From CBDUQI01 sp965369325 (GTDB taxonomy: Bacteria > Pseudomonadota > Gammaproteobacteria > Steroidobacterales > JBCBZW01): 64,000 nt of DNA. Below, piece after piece: positions 10,048 through 19,903 of the stretch. The notes beneath the pieces are model-generated. The model was not told the DNA's origin. It searched no databases and was given only the letters and a program-made list of their open reading frames with translations. The position numbers and the translations under genes are program-made. Where the stretch lies: positions 33,621-97,620 of the forward strand of contig CBDUQI010000001.1 in assembly GCA_965369325.1 (NCBI GenBank). The letters run 5' to 3'. Each line of letters begins with the position of its first letter. Position 1 is the first letter of the stretch.

Positions 10048-10467
10048 CTAGGCCCGCTCCACGGAGAAGTGATCCAGGCGTGCCATCACCGTCTGAACCC
10101 TGAACGGGGTCTCACCGGCATCAGGCAACTCAAAGCTTGCGGTGATTTCAAAGCGCAGCGCCCCCGGGCGCAGTTCCGGTTGTTGCTCCACACGAACATC
10201 CCTGAGGCGCGGCTCAAACTCCTCGATCATCTCTTTGATGGCACTGCGCAAACGATTGCCCGGATTGCTGTAGAGCAAAAACCATCCGGAGAAATCGGGT
10301 ATGCCGCAACGAGGGGCCGACTGCGAATTCCCCTGGCGAACCTGAAACAAACAGCGCAGGTTATCGATAATCGACTGCTCCACGGCGCTGGGCGACGTGC
10401 GCCTGTGTATGGTATCCACATGAGGCGCCGCCCGGTCCAGGCGAGCAAGTAAATTGCGATCAGCCAT
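10048..10467 (-). CDS. tssE: T6SS baseplate subunit TssE (gp25-like)
   Basis: The 139-residue protein has the gp25/lysozyme-like fold signature: an IIDNLRCLFQVRQGNSQSAP segment and the later FEPRLRDVRVE strand. TssE links the baseplate to the first sheath ring. The ATG at 10467 (MADRNLLARLDRA) is preferred to the TTG nine bases earlier. The gene lies between tssC and tssF in the usual order. Confidence 0.9.
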   Translation of the reverse strand: MADRNLLARLDRAAPHVDTIHRRTSPSAVEQSIIDNLRCLFQVRQGNSQSAPRCGIPDFSGWFLLYSNPGNRLRSAIKEMIEEFEPRLRDVRVEQQPELRPGALRFEITASFELPDAGETPFRVQTVMARLDHFSVERA

Positions 10468-10511
10468 TTGCGCCAAAGCCCGTGCGGCCGTTAACTCGCC
10501 CGCTCAGGTTC

Positions 10512-12014
10512 TCATTCGGAATCACCCGATTTCTCTTTCGCTACCAGCGAGAGCTCGAAGTCGCCTCCCTCATATTTGAAGTGAGGACTGACATTGATCG
10601 CAACCTTATACCAACCCGGATCGCCCTCAATATCCTCTACGGTGATATCCGCCTTGCGCAGTGGATATCGAGCCATGATGCCCGCCGGCGGATTTTCCTG
10701 ATCTGACACATACTGGCCGATCCAATCGCGCAACTGACGCTGCAACACCTCTCGACTGATCCCGCTGCCGAGCTTCTCACGCTGCATAACCTTGACGTAA
10801 TGTGCGAGCCTGTTAATGAGAAACATGTAAGGGAACTTGGTCCCCAGCTTATAGTTTGCCTCGGCGCGCTTGCCTTCTGCGTTGTTGGTAAACCGCTTGG
10901 GCTTCTGCGCTGAATTGGCGGAGAAGAACGCAGCGTTATCGCTGCCTTTGCGCATCACCAGCGGAATAAAACCGTGCTCCGATAGTTCAAAGTCACGTCG
11001 ATCAGTTAGTAACGCCTCCGTTGGGATCTTCGATTCTATCTGCCCCATCGCTTCGTAGGTGTGCATCGGCAGGTCAGTCACGGCGCCACCGCCCTCGGGA
11101 CCGATGATATTCGCGCACCAGCGGTACTCGGCAAAACTCTCAGTCAAGCGGCTCGCGAATGCGAAGGATGTGTTGCCCCACAGGTAGCTCCCGTGATCGC
11201 CTTCAATCGTCTCATCATAGTGAAAATCTTTCACCGGATTGTCTTCTGGATGATACGGCGCGCGCAGCAAGAATCGCGGTAGGGTCAAGCCGACATAGCG
11301 GGCATCTTCGGACTCGCGGAAACCGCGCCATTTTGCGTACTGAGGGCCTTCGAAAATTCCGTCCAGGTCCTTAAGGTTAGGCAGGTTCTGGAAATCACCA
11401 TCCATGTTCGGAAAAAAGGTGGAACTGGCGGCCGCAAAGAACGGCGCGTGGGCCATTGCAGCTACGCCTGCTACGTTACGAAGCAGGCTCATGTCGGGCG
11501 TGTTAGCCGAGAACTCGTAATTTCCGATAATCGCGCCGTACGCCTCACCGCCAAACACGCCGTACTCAGCGCTGTAAACAGTTTTGTACAGCCCGGACAT
11601 TGTAAGATCCGGAGAATCGGCGAAATCATCGCTAAGGTCCTGCTTGGAGACATTCAGCATCTCCACCCGGCAGTTTTCGCGAAAGTCAGTGTGATCTACC
11701 AGGTACTTCAGCCCGCGCCAGGCTGATTCCAGTTCCTGAAACTGCTCGTTGTGCAAAACGGCATCAATTTGGGAGCCCATTTTCGCATCGAGCTCTGCGA
11801 CCAGCGTATCGATCAGCCCGCCTTGTACGCGCTCATTCGTGCGCTTCTCGCTGACCAAAATTCTAATCAGCTCGCCAATGCCTTTCTTGGCTTTATCGTA
11901 CCCCTCGGTGCCAACACCAATGCCGGTGGCATCCGCAATATCGTCGAGCAAATCGCTTTCGACCTGCGCGTCCTGCGATCCTTGTGCTTCCTGCTGATCC
12001 TTGTTGTCCGCCAT
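10512..12014 (-). CDS. tssC: T6SS contractile sheath large subunit TssC (VipB)
   Basis: The protein has about 500 residues and standard VipB motifs: YKTVYSAEYGVFGGEAYGAI, a central FLLRAPYH and a C-terminal DWIGQYVSDQENPPAG. It assembles with TssB into the cytoplasmic sheath that contracts to fire the Hcp tube. The ATG at 12014 has GAGG about 9 bases upstream and is preferred to the GTG at 12023. The first 35 residues are acidic and Gln-rich (NKDQQEAQGSQDAQ) and are the part most often variable in this family. It lies 54 bases downstream of tssB. Confidence 0.95.
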   Translation of the reverse strand: MADNKDQQEAQGSQDAQVESDLLDDIADATGIGVGTEGYDKAKKGIGELIRILVSEKRTNERVQGGLIDTLVAELDAKMGSQIDAVLHNEQFQELESAWRGLKYLVDHTDFRENCRVEMLNVSKQDLSDDFADSPDLTMSGLYKTVYSAEYGVFGGEAYGAIIGNYEFSANTPDMSLLRNVAGVAAMAHAPFFAAASSTFFPNMDGDFQNLPNLKDLDGIFEGPQYAKWRGFRESEDARYVGLTLPRFLLRAPYHPEDNPVKDFHYDETIEGDHGSYLWGNTSFAFASRLTESFAEYRWCANIIGPEGGGAVTDLPMHTYEAMGQIESKIPTEALLTDRRDFELSEHGFIPLVMRKGSDNAAFFSANSAQKPKRFTNNAEGKRAEANYKLGTKFPYMFLINRLAHYVKVMQREKLGSGISREVLQRQLRDWIGQYVSDQENPPAGIMARYPLRKADITVEDIEGDPGWYKVAINVSPHFKYEGGDFELSLVAKEKSGDSE

Positions 12015-12068
12015 GTTGGACACCTCTTCGTAAAACCCAAAAACGTTTTTGGTCGATACTCTGACCGC

Positions 12069-12557
12069 TTAGTCTTCGATACCGAGTGCTTGCAATATTG
12101 CCGATCGTTTGTCCTCGTCCGACATCAATTCCTGCATCTTCTTGCGAAAGGCCGGCACGTTGCCCAGCGGGCCCTTGAGCGCCAACAGCGTTTCACGCAA
12201 CTCCATCAGCTCATTTAACTGCGGCACCTGCTTAACGACGCTTTCCGGACGAAAGTCCGCCAACGAGGATATCTTCATTTCCAGCCCAAAATCCGAGTCT
12301 TCCCCATCACCGGCGATCTCATCTTTCACGGTCATGTTCAGGGACAAATTCTGCGCGGCCATTACGTCGTTAAAGTTCTGTTTGTTAATGTTGATCGGCT
12401 CGCGCTCCTCAACCGGTGTGTCATCCTCACGCAAAGTGTAGTCACCGACCGCCAACAACTTGAGAGGTAGTTCCTTCTCTTCCTGGCCGTCGCCCTCGGG
12501 TTTGAATGTGATGTTAATGCGCTCACGCGGCGCAACCGTGGGTTTGTTCTTTGGCAT
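12069..12557 (-). CDS. tssB: T6SS contractile sheath small subunit TssB (VipA)
   Basis: The 162-residue protein starts MPKNKPTVAPRERINITF, typical of VipA, and ends in the short helical C-terminus (KKMQELMSDEDKRSAILQAL) that interlocks with TssC. The central FDFRPESVV-type motif appears as LADFRPESVVKQVPQL. A TGGAG ribosome site lies 9 bases before the ATG. It is followed by tssC, giving the usual tssB-tssC pair. Confidence 0.95.
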   Translation of the reverse strand: MPKNKPTVAPRERINITFKPEGDGQEEKELPLKLLAVGDYTLREDDTPVEEREPININKQNFNDVMAAQNLSLNMTVKDEIAGDGEDSDFGLEMKISSLADFRPESVVKQVPQLNELMELRETLLALKGPLGNVPAFRKKMQELMSDEDKRSAILQALGIED

Positions 12558-12609
12558 TTCGTGCGCTCCAGGTCACTCGTTATCTAGATGAATCTCATGT
12601 CTACTCAGC

Positions 12610-14958
12610 TTACGCGCCATGCCGCGTGCCGAATTTCTCCAATGCCACCGCAGGTGCCAGCCGGCAGATTCGCGCTCGACCTTCATCCCGGAGCGCAACC
12701 GCTCGCGCTTTGCATGGTGCCTTTGCGGGGATGCCTGCCTCTACCTGCTGAGACAACCACGCCAGATCCATCGCGCGATCAGGATCCCAGCGCTCAAGAG
12801 CAAACTGGGACACCTCGCGCTCCATGGACTCCAGATGCGCCAAGGCCAGTTCAGCAGCTTCCAGTTCAAGCAAGAATCTAACCAGCGTCATCCGCCAACG
12901 AAATTGAGCTTTGCCGCTGCGAGCATCGCGAACCCTGCTCTCAAGTAATTGTATAGCATCGGGCGCATTTCCTCCGCCAGCCGTCTCGCGTGCCTCGCTA
13001 AGTGCACTAATGACCTCCTCGTCGGCCATTGCGCCACCTGCCGCCGGTGCACTGCTGTGCATCGTGTTGGCGCCTTGCACCTGCGACTCCAACCAGCTTC
13101 GCGTCGTGGCACTGGCGACAGCCACATCCCCCATAAACGTCGACGATGGCAACGTCGGAAATCGCGCTAGCAGGGCGCGTAACTCGTGCTGTACGGCATC
13201 AATCGCCTCAGTCGCGTTTAGCTGCTTCAAGGCAATTGCTGTGTAGCGGTTTAGATCGAGACAAAACCGGTTGGACGACAGCATGTTCTCTGCAGCTTCA
13301 AGCATTGCAAGTGGGTCGCCGGCGGCCGCCAACTGATCCCAATCGGGTTGATTCGCGGGCGCGCGCAAGCTTTCGGTTTTAATCTGCGACCCAAGCGTAC
13401 CCCAGAGCCAGTTCCGTAACAACTTGTAGGAAATAGGGTTTTTTGACTCATTCCGGCGCTTATAACGCACCAGACCAAGAATGTAGGTATTGCCGTCCTG
13501 CACCGCACGCCGAAAATCCTCAAGCCCCTCGACGGCCCCGGACCCGGTTGGTGGCGCGCCAGCAGAGGACACTTCTGCGGGCTGACGCGCAGCTGTCGTT
13601 GTGGTGTTCTCGGGAGCTATCGGCGCCTTGGACGATGGCTGGGATTCACGTGACTTTTCCTGCCTCGCGAGCGCCTGTTGCGCCTGCCCCGCCTCAACTT
13701 CACCGCGCAGCGCGCGTGCGATCCTAGCCAGCGCCGCCCGGCCCACCAGTAACTCCTCGCGCTGCGCTAACTGGGCGTTGACGGCATCGACCCGATGTAA
13801 ACACAGTTGCAACTGATCCAATGTAACGGTTGCTAAATCGGCCCGCTTGAACCACTGCTCCGACCGCTCGGACAACCAGCCAAGTGCTGCTTCCCGGCCC
13901 TTGGCACGCGAGGGGTAACAACAATCGCCGTAGTCTGTGAGAAACCCATCCAGCAACTGCACTGTGCGCGATAAGCCTCGAACACCGTCGCTTTGAAGGG
14001 CGGCATAGATGCAGTAGGCCATTACCCGTAAATCTTTCGATTGAGTGCCAAGATACGCCATACTTTGATCGAAGACGGCCTGCCAATCGACTTCGCGCAC
14101 CCGCCAGGTATCGTTGACTTGTTGCTGCAACCGTTCAAACTCATCACTGAGGTGGCCCTCATCTCCTTGCGGCAGATCGCCCTGGATGGGGGCGGCCAGC
14201 GCTGCCAACCATTGCGCCAGCAACTCATCCACCGGTTCAGGCGGCTGCGCCGGCTCCTCGTCATGCTCGGATTCAACCTCGGTGGAGGCTGTCTCGGGCG
14301 GCGCGTCTGTCTCACTTGCGACAGATTGAGCAGCGGATGCCTGTTCAGGCGCCGGCGCGGATGACTCCGCCGCTGGCGTGGGCGCTAGCGTATTCTCATC
14401 GCTCGAGGCAGCAGGGGCTGCGCTCAGCGCAGCATGCAGCTCATCAAAGATCGGCTTCTTACCGGCCACCTTGGGGTCGCCGGCAAGTATCGCCTTCATC
14501 CCATCAAGCGCCGCCATCATGCCCGCGCGTTGCTCGGGGCTACCGGTACGCAGAATTTCCTCCAGCCCACTCGCGGTCGTGCGCGAGGCCCACCATTGCA
14601 GTGCCTGCTGCCTTCCACGCACGCGCGGCGGAACCAGCGCCGCGACATCATTTGTGAGCAACCCGCCTAGCAACTCGGTGCCTGCAAGCACACCTTCCGC
14701 GCTGTGCATAACACTCCAGGCACGCGCCAGATAGCTGGCTACCCGTAGGTCCTTTTGCACTTTGCGCAAATACTCAAGGCTCAGTTTTTCTACCACCGTC
14801 CAGTCCGGCTCGGCGCCACTCACCCCACTACGCTTGTCCACCTCGCCTTTGAGGGTTGAAAACGCTTCCGCTTGAGCCTCTTCATCCTGCAGCGCTTTTG
14901 GCGTACGAACTGGCTTGCCGACCAACTCCTGTGCAAGCACTTGCAATGTTTTCGCCAT
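12610..14958 (-). CDS. tssA: T6SS TssA-type protein with tandem ImpA N-terminal domains
   Basis: The 782-residue protein is long for TssA. Two ImpA_N-like segments are visible. The first, at about 50-130, has LRKVQKDLRVASYLARAW. The second and more canonical one, at about 250-385, has LGTQSKDLRVMAYCIYAAL and LLDGFLTDYGDCCYPSRAKG. They are separated by an Ala/Pro/Glu-rich linker (about 180-245). The C-terminal half matches the VC_A0119-type (TIGR03362) TssA class: a NPISYKLLRNWLWG segment, SSNRFCLDLNRY, and a final helical bundle with QFRWRMTLVRFLLE. TssA proteins organise the baseplate or the distal end of the growing tail. The ATG follows the phosphatase stop by 3 bases, so the genes are coupled. 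Confidence 0.85.
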   Translation of the reverse strand: MAKTLQVLAQELVGKPVRTPKALQDEEAQAEAFSTLKGEVDKRSGVSGAEPDWTVVEKLSLEYLRKVQKDLRVASYLARAWSVMHSAEGVLAGTELLGGLLTNDVAALVPPRVRGRQQALQWWASRTTASGLEEILRTGSPEQRAGMMAALDGMKAILAGDPKVAGKKPIFDELHAALSAAPAASSDENTLAPTPAAESSAPAPEQASAAQSVASETDAPPETASTEVESEHDEEPAQPPEPVDELLAQWLAALAAPIQGDLPQGDEGHLSDEFERLQQQVNDTWRVREVDWQAVFDQSMAYLGTQSKDLRVMAYCIYAALQSDGVRGLSRTVQLLDGFLTDYGDCCYPSRAKGREAALGWLSERSEQWFKRADLATVTLDQLQLCLHRVDAVNAQLAQREELLVGRAALARIARALRGEVEAGQAQQALARQEKSRESQPSSKAPIAPENTTTTAARQPAEVSSAGAPPTGSGAVEGLEDFRRAVQDGNTYILGLVRYKRRNESKNPISYKLLRNWLWGTLGSQIKTESLRAPANQPDWDQLAAAGDPLAMLEAAENMLSSNRFCLDLNRYTAIALKQLNATEAIDAVQHELRALLARFPTLPSSTFMGDVAVASATTRSWLESQVQGANTMHSSAPAAGGAMADEEVISALSEARETAGGGNAPDAIQLLESRVRDARSGKAQFRWRMTLVRFLLELEAAELALAHLESMEREVSQFALERWDPDRAMDLAWLSQQVEAGIPAKAPCKARAVALRDEGRARICRLAPAVALEKFGTRHGA

Positions 14959-14961
14959 CGC

Positions 14962-15642
14962 TCAGCCCCACGCCTCAAATTCGACAACCAACGCAGTGAC
15001 GTTGTCCGCGCACTCGCCCTGCAGCGCGCGCTCCACCAGACGGCGTGCGGCTTGTTGGGTAGACGACGCACTCTGCGCCAGAGTCGCCGCGATCTGCTGA
15101 TCGTCAAGTTCGCCGTGCAAGCCGTCGGAACACAACAGGTATTTGTCTCCGTCGGACAATTGAACCGTACGCACATCCACCTCAAGACGATCTTGTGCGC
15201 CAATTGCACGGGTCAACACATGACTGGTCGGCGCCTCGGTGTGATCGCGGGTGAGTTGTTGAAGCTGCCCATCGCGAAGCCGGTAAGCTCGACTGTCACC
15301 AACCCACAGACAGGCCCCCTGATCATCGGCCACCGCCAGCGCAACCAGTGTGGTGCCGGAGACGGCATGGCTGGACTGCTCCTCCACCAGCGCCTGATTC
15401 GCCTGTGCAGCCGCATCACTCACATCTGCAATGAGCGCGTCGAGGCCATCGCTCGCTGCCGGCACTTCGGTCAACCGCTCAATCAGCAACTGGCTGGCGC
15501 GATCTCCGTGTGCATGCCCGCCCATACCGTCAGCAACCGCCCATAATCCTGTTGCAGACTGATCAAGCCCCGAGTCCTCGTTGCGCTCGCGCACGTTGCC
15601 CGCATGCGAGTACATCCCTGAGGACCAGCGTAAGCGGCTCAC
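14962..15642 (-). CDS. pppA: PP2C-family Ser/Thr phosphatase, T6SS PppA
   Basis: The metal-dependent phosphatase signatures are all present: GNVRERNEDS, ADGMGGHAHGDRAS, a GTTLVALAV strand, VGDSRAYRL, LTRDHTE and a C-terminal CADNVTALVVEFE. The GTG at 15642 overlaps the tagF stop as GTGA and gives 226 residues; a longer reading from 15768 would add an unconserved Arg-rich leader. PppA removes phosphate from the PpkA substrate and turns the T6SS off. Kinase (27696), FHA reader (22790) and TagF are all in this window, so the full threonine-phosphorylation pathway is encoded here. Confidence 0.9.
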   Translation of the reverse strand: MSRLRWSSGMYSHAGNVRERNEDSGLDQSATGLWAVADGMGGHAHGDRASQLLIERLTEVPAASDGLDALIADVSDAAAQANQALVEEQSSHAVSGTTLVALAVADDQGACLWVGDSRAYRLRDGQLQQLTRDHTEAPTSHVLTRAIGAQDRLEVDVRTVQLSDGDKYLLCSDGLHGELDDQQIAATLAQSASSTQQAARRLVERALQGECADNVTALVVEFEAWG

Positions 15643-16349
15643 GACACGCACTCCGTGTCGGAAACGGCGGTCACCTCGCACTGGATGGTTGCAAATGCAG
15701 CCGGTGCCGGCAGGCCAGAACAGGCGAATACGCGCTGCCCGCCGTCGGCAACCTGAACCGCCTGCCACACGCTAATGGGTTGAGTCGCTTGCCCAACGTA
15801 GTCATCCAGAAATTTCCGCGCCCAAGTGTCATCCGACAACTCGCACAGATCGCTGTGCGTTTTTGCCGGGACCATCAACGCTGGCAGTTCTTCGGTAAAG
15901 TGGCTAGTGAGCTGATCTGGCGGCACATGCGGTTCGCTCAGACACCGAATCAGACGCGATTCAATGTCGTCCAGAAAATCCTGCGCGCCGCGCAACAGAG
16001 CCACCGGCGCACACCGTGGTACCGGCGCGGCCGCCAGCAACGGAAAGTAACGGCCGCGACTGTCAACACTTGGCATCATCGCCCCCAGCCAACCATCCAC
16101 CCCCTCAGAACTTGGAGCGATGGCCTGGTCGAACAGGCAAAAGCGCCACACCGGTGATTGCAAATAGGCGTCCAGCCAAATGTCATCAAGTTGCTCGTAC
16201 CCGGCACTCATGTACGAGGCAACCCACGCCTTCCAGCCCATCACAAGATTCACCGGCAACGCGTACTGAACAAAATCAGGATACTCGGGATATTTACCGA
16301 AGTACCCCAGCGCCGAGGGCTGCATGGCATTCGAGCCCGTATGTGTCAC
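15639..16349 (-). CDS. tagF: T6SS post-translational regulator TagF
   Basis: The TagF_N domain is clear from SALGYFGKYPEYPDFVQYAL near the start and YLQSPVWRFCLF (usually W-x-F-x-L). TagF represses secretion post-translationally and interacts with Fha in species where it has been studied. I chose GTG 16349 because its GTGA overlaps the tssM stop, exactly as the next junction does. Alternatives are GTG 16361 (GAGGGG upstream) and ATG 16325. In some bacteria TagF and PppA are fused; here they are separate but overlap by 4 bases. Confidence 0.87.
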   Translation of the reverse strand: MTHTGSNAMQPSALGYFGKYPEYPDFVQYALPVNLVMGWKAWVASYMSAGYEQLDDIWLDAYLQSPVWRFCLFDQAIAPSSEGVDGWLGAMMPSVDSRGRYFPLLAAAPVPRCAPVALLRGAQDFLDDIESRLIRCLSEPHVPPDQLTSHFTEELPALMVPAKTHSDLCELSDDTWARKFLDDYVGQATQPISVWQAVQVADGGQRVFACSGLPAPAAFATIQCEVTAVSDTECVS

Positions 16350-19300
16350 AGCGCTGGGCACTGGAACCCCTCAAGCGGGTTGGTCAGCAGTGGGTTCGTC
16401 GCGCGGTTGGTATTAATTTGAATCGGGATCACGTAGCCATCCAAATTAAATGTCACCAACAAGATGCCACGCGCTGAGCCTTTCTCAACGGTGGCATCGT
16501 TCAGCGCTCGTAACAAGGCCCACGGACCGCTCCATTGACGTCGCTTCTCGGACTCGCCAGCAATCTGGATAACCAGTTGAACGCCACTGGCTGACGACGC
16601 ATCGGGCCAGGTAATCCGGGTGGTCTGCTGTGGGCCCTGACGGTACTCAAAACGCTGGCCATCGATGGTGAGAATTAATGTGGTGATCCTGGGGTCGACT
16701 TCTCCCGGATCAAGACCCAAGGTGAGGGGAAGATCGAAGGCCCGGCGAATGTCCGCTGCGCGTTGCATTGCGCGCGGTAGCTCGGCTGAGAGGTTAAGCG
16801 GATCTTTATCTTCGGTTTTAAGCCACCGCCATGGCCGGCGGGTACGATCCAGATGCGCACTTAGCGTGCTGTTGGTAAATCCGTCCAACAAACTGCCGGC
16901 GCCAAATACCCGATCGAGATCTTCCAGGCTAATGTCCTCACGGGAGTTCGGGTCTGCCGGGAACCGGCCGTGTATCTCGCTTGAGCATTGTGGCCACACA
17001 TCCGCCAGGTATACATCTGCGACTTGTTTCTCCGAATCAGTACGCACTTGCGCGCGATCAGTGGCTGCCTGCAGCTGAAACTCATTTTCCACGGCCGTTG
17101 AACTTGCCGACACCAATGCGCATATCCACGTACGCACGGGTTCCGGTTGCTGCTCACACTCAACATTGATGTCGCCAATCACCCGCTGGCGCTGGTCTGG
17201 CTCATCAAACAGCCTGAGAATGTTTGCCACTGTCGTCAGCGAAGTGTCCAAGGGCGTTAACCCCGCACCGCCATCAGATAACGTATTAAGATCTTCGAAT
17301 GCCTCGGTAATGGTCCCGCGCGGGGTCAGTTGCGAGCCTGAACTTCGCCCGGCGCCCAAACGCCCCGCGACGCGTCCCACCTTAGTCTTGCTAGCGGCGC
17401 GTTTTAGTACGCTCTTTCCGGCACTAGGTTTCTGCGCGCTCGCCTGCTCCAAACGCGTCTGCTCATATACCCGCTTGAGCAACTCGCGGACCGGCGATCG
17501 AGGACCGACGAAGGTACTGATAACCGCCCGCTGACTCGCATTGGCCGACGAACGCACGCGCAATGAAGATATCGCACGGTTCCATATGCGTACGTAGTCC
17601 TGAACATAGAGGCGCCTGATCTCACCCACCAACGCAGAGGTGTACGGCAACTTGTACTTCTCCCCCAACACCCAGGCGCGCTGTTGATACTGACGCACAA
17701 AACCGGTGAGCTGACCCTGCTCCAACAACGCCTCGAGCCCGTTCTGGGTGAATATGCCGGGAATGACAAGCTGACTGCCATCCCCATCCCATTCGAACAC
17801 CGTCGAGAACAAGGCCTCATTGGGTGAATTCAGCAGATTGATGTCGCGCGCGATTTCGCTGCCCAGCGCCCCAAGTAATAATTCATAGATCAGACGGGCC
17901 TTATCGCGATCAGCAAAACTCTGCCGCGACTCGACAACGGCATCCGCCGAAAAATCGATGGTCGGCAGATCGGCGGTACGGTAGAAATTCAGATACTCGG
18001 TAAGTTGGTCGACCAGATCGCCGTCTGCGCGAAACTCTTGTTGGAACACAGCGGCAAACCAATCCAGCAACTGTGTCTTGCGCGGCTCTTCATTCAGCTT
18101 GCCCGAGTCTCCAAAAGCACTCAGGTACTCAAGTAGCACAAACTCATCGTATGTGTTCTGCCAGGGCGTCGGTGATTCAAACGCATCCAGGCCGCGCATT
18201 GTTCGCAATTCTTCGTACAACCACGCTGCCAGGTAAGGTACAAAATAGTCACGCAGACCGTCTGTGTACAACTCATGGGCCTTGTGATTGACCTCCGGCA
18301 CCGCGGACAGCGCCAAGTGCCGCGTCGTATCCAACATTGCAAAGCGGATCTGCGTTGCTTCTCGAAGACCCTTGAGCTGTTGTAGATAATCCAGGATCGC
18401 TTGAGGCTCGGCGGTTTTCGGCAACGCCAACGTTGCATCTGCGATGAGTTGATCAGCCTCTCGCAAAGCCGCCTGACTGTCACGAAGCCCATTCGCCCAC
18501 ACCCAAGTACAGACTACCGCCGCAAGCAGACCTGCGGCGCAAGCTCCGCGCAATGCCCAGCTGCTGGCGTTGCGAAAGCGGCCACTCTCGCCGGCCAGTT
18601 GCTGTTCGGGGAATATTTTTCGGGTCAGCAGATCCCGAACGAAATAACTCATGCCGACCCCGCCAATCTGCGACTGCTCGACCTCGGCGATACCGAACAC
18701 CTGACTCAGCTCGGTGGTGAGTTGATCGATCGGCGAGCCCGACTGCGTCGCGCTGGTAAGGTAAACCCCGCGCAACCATAAATCCTCGCCCATCTGATCC
18801 GGCCCGAAGGCCAATTCCAAAAACTCCCCCAGCGGATCAGTGAGATTGGCAAGCTGCCAGGCAAAGGACTGCACCGGAATACTCTGGCGCAGACTCGTAA
18901 CATCCGCCAGACGATGCAGAGCACGGTCTCGTAAACGATGCGTGAGACGGGTAAAACCCGATTGCAGGCGTTCGCGCAGACTGGACATGCTGCCATCGCC
19001 CGCGGCAAGGTCAAACCCCCATACCTGCGCCCGAAGCTCTTCGCTGTTCAAGTCGCGAAAGTACTCTGAAAATCCCGCCACAAGATCCGTTTTGGACACG
19101 ATCAGGTAGACCGGCAGGGAGAGATTAAAGGCGCTGTTCAGCTCCTTTATGCGGCTGCGCAGCCGATCTGCTTCAGCGCGCATAGCCTCGGCGCTGCCGG
19201 CATACTCCTGCAGCACATCATCAGCACTGATAACCGCGATCAGACCATTTAACGGCTGTCTACGTCGGTGCTTGCGCAGCAACGCCAGAAATCGCTCCCA

Positions 19301-19903
19301 CTCCGCACGATCTGCCTCGCTGTGCTGGTCTTGGCGTATGTAGCGCCCAGCCGTGTCCAGAAGAATCGCCTCGCGACCCAGCCACCACTTACAGTTCAGC
19401 GTGCCGCCTGCCCCATCGACGTACTTCTTGCTTGCATCGCTCTCGTAGGGGAAGTCCACGCCGCTGGTACGCAGCAGCTCAGTCTTGCCCACGCCGCTAG
19501 GGCCAAGCACCATATACCAAGGCAACTCTGCAAGGCTGCGCTTGCCTTTGCTACCGCGATGGCGCTCCAGCGCCTCCACTGCCTGCGAGAACGCCGTCTC
19601 CAACTGACCGATCTGATGCTCCGCCTGGCTCGGCTCACTGGCAACGATGTCCTGCTTGAGTCGTGCCGCCGCCAGCGTGTTACGCAACAGGCGAATCAGC
19701 AGTACTAACAACCACACAGCGAAGATTGCGGCAATCGCTACCAGTCTAGGCACAGGCGGGGCCAGCGGACGCACATAACCGCCATGGGCAGACTCGAAAA
19801 TCGGCCATCGCGGGCCGACGAACCACACAACGAGTGCCAACAGGCACAGCCCGATAAATATGAGTACGCTACGCTGGGTCAACCATTTGAACAACTTGCT
19901 CAA
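16346..19903 (-). CDS. tssM: T6SS inner-membrane complex protein TssM (IcmF)
   Basis: From TTG 19903 the protein has 1185 residues, which is the usual size. Two N-terminal membrane segments (VLIFIGLCLLALVVWFVG and LVAIAAIFAVWLLVLLI) flank a short loop. A cytoplasmic P-loop domain follows with GPSGVGKTEL (about 134-143) and AILLDTAGRY. A third membrane segment (LRGACAAGLLAAVVCTWVW, about 465-483) leads to the large periplasmic domain that contacts TssJ. The TTG overlaps the tssL stop as TTGA and is preceded by GGGGGG, which supports this unusual start. The Walker A lysine is intact. Confidence 0.93.
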   Translation of the reverse strand: MSKLFKWLTQRSVLIFIGLCLLALVVWFVGPRWPIFESAHGGYVRPLAPPVPRLVAIAAIFAVWLLVLLIRLLRNTLAAARLKQDIVASEPSQAEHQIGQLETAFSQAVEALERHRGSKGKRSLAELPWYMVLGPSGVGKTELLRTSGVDFPYESDASKKYVDGAGGTLNCKWWLGREAILLDTAGRYIRQDQHSEADRAEWERFLALLRKHRRRQPLNGLIAVISADDVLQEYAGSAEAMRAEADRLRSRIKELNSAFNLSLPVYLIVSKTDLVAGFSEYFRDLNSEELRAQVWGFDLAAGDGSMSSLRERLQSGFTRLTHRLRDRALHRLADVTSLRQSIPVQSFAWQLANLTDPLGEFLELAFGPDQMGEDLWLRGVYLTSATQSGSPIDQLTTELSQVFGIAEVEQSQIGGVGMSYFVRDLLTRKIFPEQQLAGESGRFRNASSWALRGACAAGLLAAVVCTWVWANGLRDSQAALREADQLIADATLALPKTAEPQAILDYLQQLKGLREATQIRFAMLDTTRHLALSAVPEVNHKAHELYTDGLRDYFVPYLAAWLYEELRTMRGLDAFESPTPWQNTYDEFVLLEYLSAFGDSGKLNEEPRKTQLLDWFAAVFQQEFRADGDLVDQLTEYLNFYRTADLPTIDFSADAVVESRQSFADRDKARLIYELLLGALGSEIARDINLLNSPNEALFSTVFEWDGDGSQLVIPGIFTQNGLEALLEQGQLTGFVRQYQQRAWVLGEKYKLPYTSALVGEIRRLYVQDYVRIWNRAISSLRVRSSANASQRAVISTFVGPRSPVRELLKRVYEQTRLEQASAQKPSAGKSVLKRAASKTKVGRVAGRLGAGRSSGSQLTPRGTITEAFEDLNTLSDGGAGLTPLDTSLTTVANILRLFDEPDQRQRVIGDINVECEQQPEPVRTWICALVSASSTAVENEFQLQAATDRAQVRTDSEKQVADVYLADVWPQCSSEIHGRFPADPNSREDISLEDLDRVFGAGSLLDGFTNSTLSAHLDRTRRPWRWLKTEDKDPLNLSAELPRAMQRAADIRRAFDLPLTLGLDPGEVDPRITTLILTIDGQRFEYRQGPQQTTRITWPDASSASGVQLVIQIAGESEKRRQWSGPWALLRALNDATVEKGSARGILLVTFNLDGYVIPIQINTNRATNPLLTNPLEGFQCPAL

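Noticed and set aside
15643..15768. 42-residue Arg-rich extension of the PP2C phosphatase
   Set aside because: It lies within tagF in another frame. The GTGA overlap start at 15642 fits the family and the neighbouring junctions.
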